From: an uncultured Actinomycetes bacterium
GTDB taxonomy: Bacteria > Actinomycetota > Acidimicrobiia > Acidimicrobiales > Microtrichaceae
DNA: 9,193 bases
Direction of reading: 5' to 3'
NCBI GenBank assembly: GCA_903941145.1
Contig: CAJANQ010000178.1
Span: forward strand, 1-9,193
Both the position numbers and the translations under genes were made by a program. Shown in pieces: positions 5,615 to 9,193 of this stretch. Every line of letters starts with the position of its first letter. Within the stretch, counting starts at the first letter, position 1. The notes below the pieces were generated by a model. It was not told the origin of the DNA. It saw only the letters and a program-made list of their open reading frames with translations, and ran no database searches.

Positions 5615-6531
5615 CAGGAGGCTCCTTCTTCTGCGTCCGGCGCACCGAACGGGTCACGGCCCAGCTGGGCACGGATCGGGGTGAACTCGGGCTGCAGCAT
5701 CGCCCGGCGCTGCCAGTTGGCGCCGTCGACGACGAACGTGTGGCCGTTCACGAACGAGGCCCATGGCGAGCAGAGGAACACGGCGGCCCATCCCAGCTCG
5801 CGGGGCAGGCCCAGCCGGTAGCCGGGGTTGCGGCGGTCCTCGATCGAGCCACGGTCCGGCACACCGTCGGCGCCGACGATGTGCTCGGCCTCGTCCGCGT
5901 GCGGGACCAGCCCGGGGACCAGGCCGTTGACCCGGATCCCCGACGGCCCCCACTCCACGGCCAGCGTCTCGGTCAGGTTCTTGACCGCGGCCTTGGCGGC
6001 GGACGAGTGGGCAAAGCCGGGCCCCCCGGTCCACGCGTACGACGCGCCGACGTTGAGGATGGACCCGGGCCGGCCGTCGGTGAGCGCCCGGCGGGCGAAC
6101 TCGCGGCTCATGTAGAAGGTGCCGTCGGCGACGATGCTGGTCACCGCGCGCCAGCCACCGGGCGACAGGTCTTCGGCGGGGACGGGGAAGTTGCCAGCCG
6201 CGTTGTTCACGCACATGTCGACCGGACCGAACGCCTCGGTGGCGGCGTCGAACGCGGCTACGACCGACTCGGGGTCCCGCACGTCGAGCGGCACGCCCAC
6301 TGCTCGACCGCCAGCTGCCTCGCACGCGGCGACGCCGGCGGCGCGGTGGTCCTCACTGCGGCTGGCGACCACCACGCTCGCCCCCAGCCGGGCGAACTCA
6401 GTGGCGATGGCCTTGCCGAGCCCGGTGCCGGAACCGGTCACCAGAACGGTCTGGCCGTCGAACGTGCCGGCCGGGAGGGGCGACGACCCCTCGGGCGGCG
6501 GAGCGGGAAGTCCCGGGTACGCGTCAGTCAC
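5614..6531 (-). CDS. SDR-family oxidoreductase, 2,4-dienoyl-CoA reductase-like
   Basis: A 305-aa classical SDR. The Rossmann motif TGSGTGLG (32-39) binds NAD(P), and NNAAGN (109-114) follows. The usual YxxxK Tyr is absent: four residues before Lys180 is Ser176. Instead Tyr165 lies 15 residues before the Lys (YAWTG...SSAAK), exactly the Tyr199/Ser210/Lys214 arrangement of mitochondrial 2,4-dienoyl-CoA reductase, and AVEWGPSGIRVN (191-202) also matches that family. The equivalent of its Asn148 appears to be Asp136. The predicted role is NADPH reduction of 2,4-dienoyl-CoA in unsaturated fatty acid oxidation; a related SDR step in steroid or aromatic breakdown is the alternative. GTG 6531 is chosen because coding similarity starts there; upstream sequence in frame is G-rich and unlike protein. 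No Shine-Dalgarno is seen. The proline-rich N-terminus (5-22) is probably disordered. Confidence 0.88.
   Translation of the reverse strand: MTDAYPGLPAPPPEGSSPLPAGTFDGQTVLVTGSGTGLGKAIATEFARLGASVVVASRSEDHRAAGVAACEAAGGRAVGVPLDVRDPESVVAAFDAATEAFGPVDMCVNNAAGNFPVPAEDLSPGGWRAVTSIVADGTFYMSREFARRALTDGRPGSILNVGASYAWTGGPGFAHSSAAKAAVKNLTETLAVEWGPSGIRVNGLVPGLVPHADEAEHIVGADGVPDRGSIEDRRNPGYRLGLPRELGWAAVFLCSPWASFVNGHTFVVDGANWQRRAMLQPEFTPIRAQLGRDPFGAPDAEEGAS
5622..5627 (-). promoter_or_regulatory. Shine-Dalgarno of the crotonase-family gene
   Basis: AAGGAG lies 7 nt before ATG 5614, inside the last codons of the SDR gene. It fixes the start and supports coupled translation of the two genes. Confidence 0.7.
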
Positions 6532-6544
6532 CCCGCCAGTTTCG

Positions 6545-6588
6545 CACTCCCCCTGTTCCCGCCCCACCACTCCCCCTGTTCCCGCCCC
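6545..6588. repeat. Tandem 21-bp C-rich repeat (G-rich on the SDR coding strand)
   Basis: Two identical 21-bp copies (6545-6565 and 6568-6588, starting CACTCCCCCTG and ending TTCCCGCCCC) are separated by 2 bp, and C-runs continue to 6600. On the minus strand this gives eight or more runs of three to five G, just 14 nt before the SDR GTG. It could form G-quadruplexes in DNA or RNA. Replication slippage is the simplest origin. Confidence 0.7.
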
Positions 6589-6604
6589 TGCCCCTCCCCC
6601 GTTT

Positions 6605-6644
6605 TCGTGACGCCAGGCCGCGATATGGCGGTCACACGTCACGA
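6605..6644. repeat. Degenerate copy of the 8243-8298 palindrome
   Basis: TCGTGACG (6605-6612) and CGTCACGA (6637-6644) are inverted with 24 bp between. The same two octamers occur with the same 24-bp spacing in the perfect palindrome near the fetA start (8251-8258 and 8283-8290). Both have ATATGG near the centre. The inner arms here pair imperfectly (GTGACGCCA against TGGCGGTCAC), so this looks like a decayed family member. Confidence 0.5.
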
Positions 6645-6651
6645 CAACCAG

Positions 6652-6701
6652 CGAACTCGTCATCTCGGTCGACGACGACGTGGATGGAGATGACGAGTTC
6701 G
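6652..6701. repeat. Perfect 15-bp inverted repeat downstream of fetB
   Basis: CGAACTCGTCATCTC (6652-6666) and its exact complement (6687-6701) enclose 20 bp. It lies 15 bp past the fetB stop codon, where an RNA hairpin could end the fetAB transcript, though no U-run follows. Its outer module CGAACTCGT is also the outer part of the palindrome upstream of fetA. It is therefore a terminator, a dispersed repeat, or both. Confidence 0.65.
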
Positions 6702-6716
6702 GCAGGCACGGGGGGG

Positions 6717-7556
6717 TCAGCGGGTCGAGGTCGGGTCCTCGGGGGCCGGCAGCCGCACCAGCCGGTGGTCCGGCGTGAAAAGGCGGCGGGTCAGGCCCAG
6801 TCCCATCACTGCCGTGGTCGTCGAGACGGCGCCCAGGACGAGGTACATCACCGCCACTTGGACCTTCACGGCGGTGAGCGGGTCGGCCCCGGCCAGGATC
6901 AGACCGACCATCGCGCCCGGCAGGAACACGATGCCCACCGCCTTGGTGGTCTCGATCTGCGGGACGAGCGCGGTCCGGATGGCACCGCGCACGAACGGGT
7001 GCGCCGCCTCGGCCGACGTCATGCCGAGCGCGAGCCGGGCCTCGACCTCGTCGCTGCGGTCCCGGAGGTCGGCGACGATCCGGCGGCCCACCAGCACGGT
7101 CGACGCCAGCGAGTTGCCGACGACCATCCCCGACAGCGGGATGAGCGTGCGGGCCTCGAGCGGGAAGATCCGGAAGCCGAACAGCACGCCGAGCGTGACC
7201 GTCAGCGCGGCCACGTAGGCGAACACCGCCAGCCCGAACGCGCCCGGTACCTCGGGAGCACGACGCTGGTTGGTCCACGCCGCGAACACGACCATGACCG
7301 CGACCCACAACCAGCACGGCCACAGCGAGCGGCCGGGCTGCAGCACCAGTTGGAGCGCCACGCCGATCAGGGCCAGCTGGGCACCCGCCCGCAGCGCCGC
7401 GACCGTGAGGTCCTGGTGCAGTCCCAGCCGTTGGACCACCGAGAGCACGACCGCGACGCCCACCAGGCTGAGCGCAGCGACCAGCGACAGCCACGACGGG
7501 TTGGCCGTCCGCACGGCGGCCAGGAGCAGGTCCGGGGCGACCAGCGGCTCAGCCAC
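6717..7556 (-). CDS. fetB: UPF0014-family ABC permease (FetB-like)
   Basis: A 279-aa inner-membrane permease of the UPF0014 family, which includes FetB (iron export and oxidative-stress relief in E. coli) and the STAR2/ALS3 aluminium-tolerance proteins of plants. About seven hydrophobic segments are visible, near residues 23-42, 55-72, 78-94, 105-127, 137-156, 207-223 and 233-253. The family core is clear: LSGMVVGNSL (141-150), EARLALGM (172-179), IRTALVPQIETTK (193-205) and LPGAMVGLILAGADPL (212-227). Start is GTG 7556, with GAGGAGGG 8 nt upstream, overlapping the ATPase gene by 8 bp. It pairs with the ATPase as a two-gene exporter. The transported ion is inferred from family members only. 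A strong inverted repeat follows the stop codon. Confidence 0.9.
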   Translation of the reverse strand: MAEPLVAPDLLLAAVRTANPSWLSLVAALSLVGVAVVLSVVQRLGLHQDLTVAALRAGAQLALIGVALQLVLQPGRSLWPCWLWVAVMVVFAAWTNQRRAPEVPGAFGLAVFAYVAALTVTLGVLFGFRIFPLEARTLIPLSGMVVGNSLASTVLVGRRIVADLRDRSDEVEARLALGMTSAEAAHPFVRGAIRTALVPQIETTKAVGIVFLPGAMVGLILAGADPLTAVKVQVAVMYLVLGAVSTTTAVMGLGLTRRLFTPDHRLVRLPAPEDPTSTR

Positions 7557-8190
7557 GCACCCGGCCCTCCTCGACCGTCAGGCGGTGGTCGGCCAGCCGG
7601 TCGGCCTGCGCCCGGTCGTGGGTCACCCACAGCACCGGCATCCCGCCGTCGGCCAGCTCGCGGGCCAGCTCCTCGAGCACGGCCGTGGCCTCGTGGTCGA
7701 GCGCCGAGGTCGGTTCGTCGGCCAGCAGCACCTCGCAGCCCGTGGTGAGCGTGCGGGCGAGGCAGAGCCGCTGCGCCTCCCCGCCCGACAGCACCTTGGC
7801 ATCACGCCCGAGCAGCTCGGGGTCCAGACCCACGCGCCCCAGCGCGGCCTCGGCGGCCGCCGGCGAGAGCGGCTCGTTCCGGGCGCATGCGGCGCGCAGG
7901 TTGTCGAGGCAGGTCCCGTCGAACACGGTCGGGCGCTGGAACACCATCCCGACCTGACGGCGCAGGGCGACGGGGTCGAGCTCGTCGAGCGGGCGGCCCC
8001 GCAGGAGAACGCGTCCCGTGGTCGGCACCACCAGCCGGTTGCACATCCGTAGGAACGTGGATTTTCCCGACCCCGACGGTCCGCTCACCACCGTGATGCC
8101 GTCAGCCTGGACGGCCACGCCGACGTCGACGAGCACCGCCGTCCCGCCGTCGGTCAGCCCGACGTGCTCGAACCCGAAGAGCTCGTCCAC
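7549..8190 (-). CDS. fetA: ABC transporter ATP-binding protein (FetA-like)
   Basis: A 213-aa single nucleotide-binding domain powering the adjacent permease. All motifs are intact: Walker A GPSGSGKST (37-45), Q-loop Gln85 (VFQRP), signature LSGGE (134-138), Walker B VLLADEP (154-160) with Glu159, D-loop SALD (162-165) and switch His191 (WVTHD). The short length, with no C-terminal regulatory domain, fits FetA. The UPF0014 permease behind it, overlapping by 8 bp, makes the assignment; taken alone the ATPase could be called a phosphate or amino-acid importer subunit. GTG 8190 was chosen because homology begins at FGFEHVGL. Upstream in-frame sequence runs through an intergenic palindrome and is not credible protein. 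GAGACT 6 nt upstream is a weak -10; a GGGGAG 14 nt upstream is a distant Shine-Dalgarno. Confidence 0.88.
   Translation of the reverse strand: MDELFGFEHVGLTDGGTAVLVDVGVAVQADGITVVSGPSGSGKSTFLRMCNRLVVPTTGRVLLRGRPLDELDPVALRRQVGMVFQRPTVFDGTCLDNLRAACARNEPLSPAAAEAALGRVGLDPELLGRDAKVLSGGEAQRLCLARTLTTGCEVLLADEPTSALDHEATAVLEELARELADGGMPVLWVTHDRAQADRLADHRLTVEEGRVRG
7565..7572 (-). promoter_or_regulatory. Shine-Dalgarno of fetB
   Basis: GAGGAGGG lies 8 nt before GTG 7556, within the end of the fetA reading frame. It decides the GTG start and explains efficient translation of the overlapping second gene. Confidence 0.7.
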
Positions 8191-8242
8191 CCCGACAGTC
8201 TCCCCTCCCCGATGCTCGGCGACGAGCCCACGCCGTCCCACT

Positions 8243-8298
8243 CCCCGAACTCGTGACGGTTTGGTCCCTATATGGACCAAACCGTCACGAGTTCGGGG
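8243..8298. repeat. Perfect 25-bp palindrome between divergent genes
   Basis: Arms at 8243-8267 and 8274-8298 are perfectly complementary over 25 bp, with a 6-bp AT-rich centre, CTATAT. The left arm starts CCCCGAACTCGTGACGG and ends TTTGGTCC. It sits almost midway between the divergent fetA and NTF2-like starts (52 and 58 bp away). No T-run follows on either strand and no gene ends here, so a terminator is unlikely. An operator, or a mobile palindromic repeat, is more plausible. Confidence 0.85.
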
Positions 8299-8356
8299 GC
8301 AGAGGGAGGGGATCTGAGAAGTCGGAGCGGCGCACCCGGGGTGGCAGGATGTGGAC

Positions 8357-8821
8357 ATGGGCACGTGGTCACGCGACGAGATCGAGCAGGCGTTCATCGA
8401 GTACCAGGAGGCGGCCGCCGAGGGCGGGGCCACCGGCAACTGGGAGCGGTGGGCCAACACGTTCACCCCGGACGCCACCTACAAGGAGCACCTCTACGGG
8501 TACTTCGAGGGCCGGCAGGCGATCCTGGACTGGATCTCGTCGACCATGTCCGTGTGGCCGAACTCGGCGTTCACGTCGTTCCCGATCGACTGGTACACCG
8601 TCGACGAGGACCGCGGCTGGGTCATCTGCAAGGTGTGGAACCGGCTCGAGGACCCGGGCGACGGCTCGGTCCACCAGGAGTACAACATCACGATCCTCCA
8701 CTACGCGGGCGAGGGCCTGTGGTCGTACGAGGAGGACATCTACAACCCCGCTCCCTTCGCCGACGTGGTGGGTGCGTGGATCGCCGTGCGACGGTCGCTC
8801 GGCGTCACCGACGGGAACTGA
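8357..8821 (+). CDS. Nuclear transport factor 2 / SnoaL-like domain protein
   Basis: A 154-aa protein with the NTF2/SnoaL-like cone fold: an N-terminal helix pair (7-24), then WERWANTFTPDATYKEH (29-45), the GYFEGRQAILDWI helix (48-60), and beta strands through WYTVDEDRGWVICKVWNRL (79-97) and ITILHYAGEGLWSYEEDIYN (111-130). Members bind small hydrophobic ligands or act as isomerases or dehydratases; the substrate here is unknown. The gap in charged active-site motifs gives no better guess. ATG 8357 has AGGA 7 nt upstream; GTG 8351, two codons earlier, is the alternative. It is followed after 9 bp by an EthD-like gene, so the two probably form an operon. It is divergent from fetA across the 25-bp palindrome. 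Confidence 0.82.
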   Translation: MGTWSRDEIEQAFIEYQEAAAEGGATGNWERWANTFTPDATYKEHLYGYFEGRQAILDWISSTMSVWPNSAFTSFPIDWYTVDEDRGWVICKVWNRLEDPGDGSVHQEYNITILHYAGEGLWSYEEDIYNPAPFADVVGAWIAVRRSLGVTDGN

Positions 8822-8830
8822 GGCAGGCAC

Positions 8831-9193
8831 ATGGAGAAGGTCGTCTACCTGGTCCGCGAGCGGGCCTCCCGGGACGGCGCCGACCTGCGCGAGCAGGTGC
8901 TCGGCGAGGTCGTCCCGGCCATTGCTGCGGCCGGCGGCACCGGTATCTCGGCCCACCTCGCCGACGACACCGTGTCGATCGGCGGCCCGATGCCCTGCCC
9001 CGGCGGCGAGCTGCCGCTCCGGGCCGTGCTCGGCGTCTGGCTGCCCGCCCACGACCGCCACGCGGCGGTGACCGACGTGCTCGACGGCGTCGGTGCCCGT
9101 TGCGACGCCTACCTGGTGACCGAGGCGGTCTGGTCCGACTTCGGGGAGCGCCGGGGCGAGGCCCGCGACTGGGACGACGGCACCCGCTCCCCC
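8831..9193 (+). CDS. EthD-like domain protein (3' end beyond window)
   Basis: An open frame from ATG 8831 runs 121 codons to the window edge without a stop. It begins MEKVVYLVRERASRDGADL, with a predicted beta strand, helix, then strand pattern. A near-C-terminal AYLVTEAVWSDFGERR is followed by DWDDGTRSP, a layout typical of EthD-like ferredoxin-fold (dimeric alpha-beta barrel) proteins of actinobacteria. EthD itself accompanies an ether-degrading P450; most relatives have no known reaction. Spacing of 9 bp from the NTF2-like gene, with AGGCAGG before the start, suggests one transcript. Such pairs often sit in acyl-CoA, steroid or polyketide catabolism, which would fit the nearby acyl-CoA genes, but this is inference. 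Confidence 0.72.
   Translation, partial: MEKVVYLVRERASRDGADLREQVLGEVVPAIAAAGGTGISAHLADDTVSIGGPMPCPGGELPLRAVLGVWLPAHDRHAAVTDVLDGVGARCDAYLVTEAVWSDFGERRGEARDWDDGTRSP

Noticed and set aside
5614..6531. The SDR as a dead enzyme because YxxxK Tyr is missing
   Set aside because: Tyr165 sits 15 residues before Lys180, as in active 2,4-dienoyl-CoA reductases, so the site is probably functional.
6545..6588. A minimal CRISPR array
   Set aside because: Only two 21-bp units separated by 2 bp, low complexity and no spacers.
5614..7494. A 626-residue frame suggesting an SDR fused to an upstream domain
   Set aside because: The upstream part is an out-of-frame reading of fetB and the intergenic repeats; SDR homology begins after GTG 6531.
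8243..8298. An intrinsic terminator
   Set aside because: Flanking genes diverge from it, so no transcript ends here by design, and no T-tract follows either arm.
7549..8478. A 95-residue N-terminal extension of the FetA ATPase
   Set aside because: It runs through the 25-bp palindrome and the divergent gene; ABC homology starts at about residue 5 from GTG 8190.
8253..9071. A 272-residue plus-strand frame over the NTF2-like and EthD-like genes
   Set aside because: It is Arg/Ser/Thr-rich, out of frame with two recognisable domains and begins inside the palindrome.

Overview
This is a GC-rich chromosomal window with strong G/C third-position bias. It most likely comes from an actinomycete (Actinomycetota), possibly the Acidimicrobiia; the class is an inference. 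The phylum call rests on the LeuA N-terminus of actinobacterial type, the many GTG starts, and several genes that seem to be transcribed without a leader (a TAGnnT hexamer exactly 7 nt before the start codon). No insertion sequence, tRNA, rRNA or CRISPR array is visible. Most of the window is housekeeping or catabolic. The regulatory and intergenic DNA is the unusual part.

Left end (1-918): the first 56 codons of leuA (minus strand) preceded by a complete attenuator. This consists of a promoter, an 11-residue leader peptide with four consecutive leucines, a hairpin starting at the leader stop codon, and an intrinsic terminator before leuA. Upstream on the same strand is an unrecognised 181-aa protein gene. 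It is divergent from a tRNA-dihydrouridine synthase gene (939-2120, plus).

Centre (2130-4782): an amidase-signature hydrolase (minus), divergent from an ArgJ-type ornithine/glutamate acetyltransferase (plus). The ArgJ stands alone, without other arg genes, and resembles the OAT2/Orf6 branch known from the clavulanate cluster.

Right centre (4805-6531, minus): a translationally coupled pair, an SDR reductase with 2,4-dienoyl-CoA reductase geometry followed by a crotonase-fold enzyme carrying acidic residues expected of dienoyl-CoA isomerases. Together they look like auxiliary beta-oxidation enzymes for unsaturated acyl-CoAs. The DNA before the SDR start is G-rich on the coding strand and holds a tandem repeat.

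Right end: an overlapping fetA-fetB ABC exporter pair (8190-6717, minus), divergent from an NTF2/SnoaL-like gene and an EthD-like gene that runs off the window (plus). The intergenic regions on both sides of fetAB carry palindromes sharing the same sequence modules: a perfect 25-bp palindrome at 8243-8298, a perfect 15-bp inverted repeat at 6652-6701, and a degenerate copy at 6605-6644. They may be a dispersed palindromic repeat family or matched regulatory sites.
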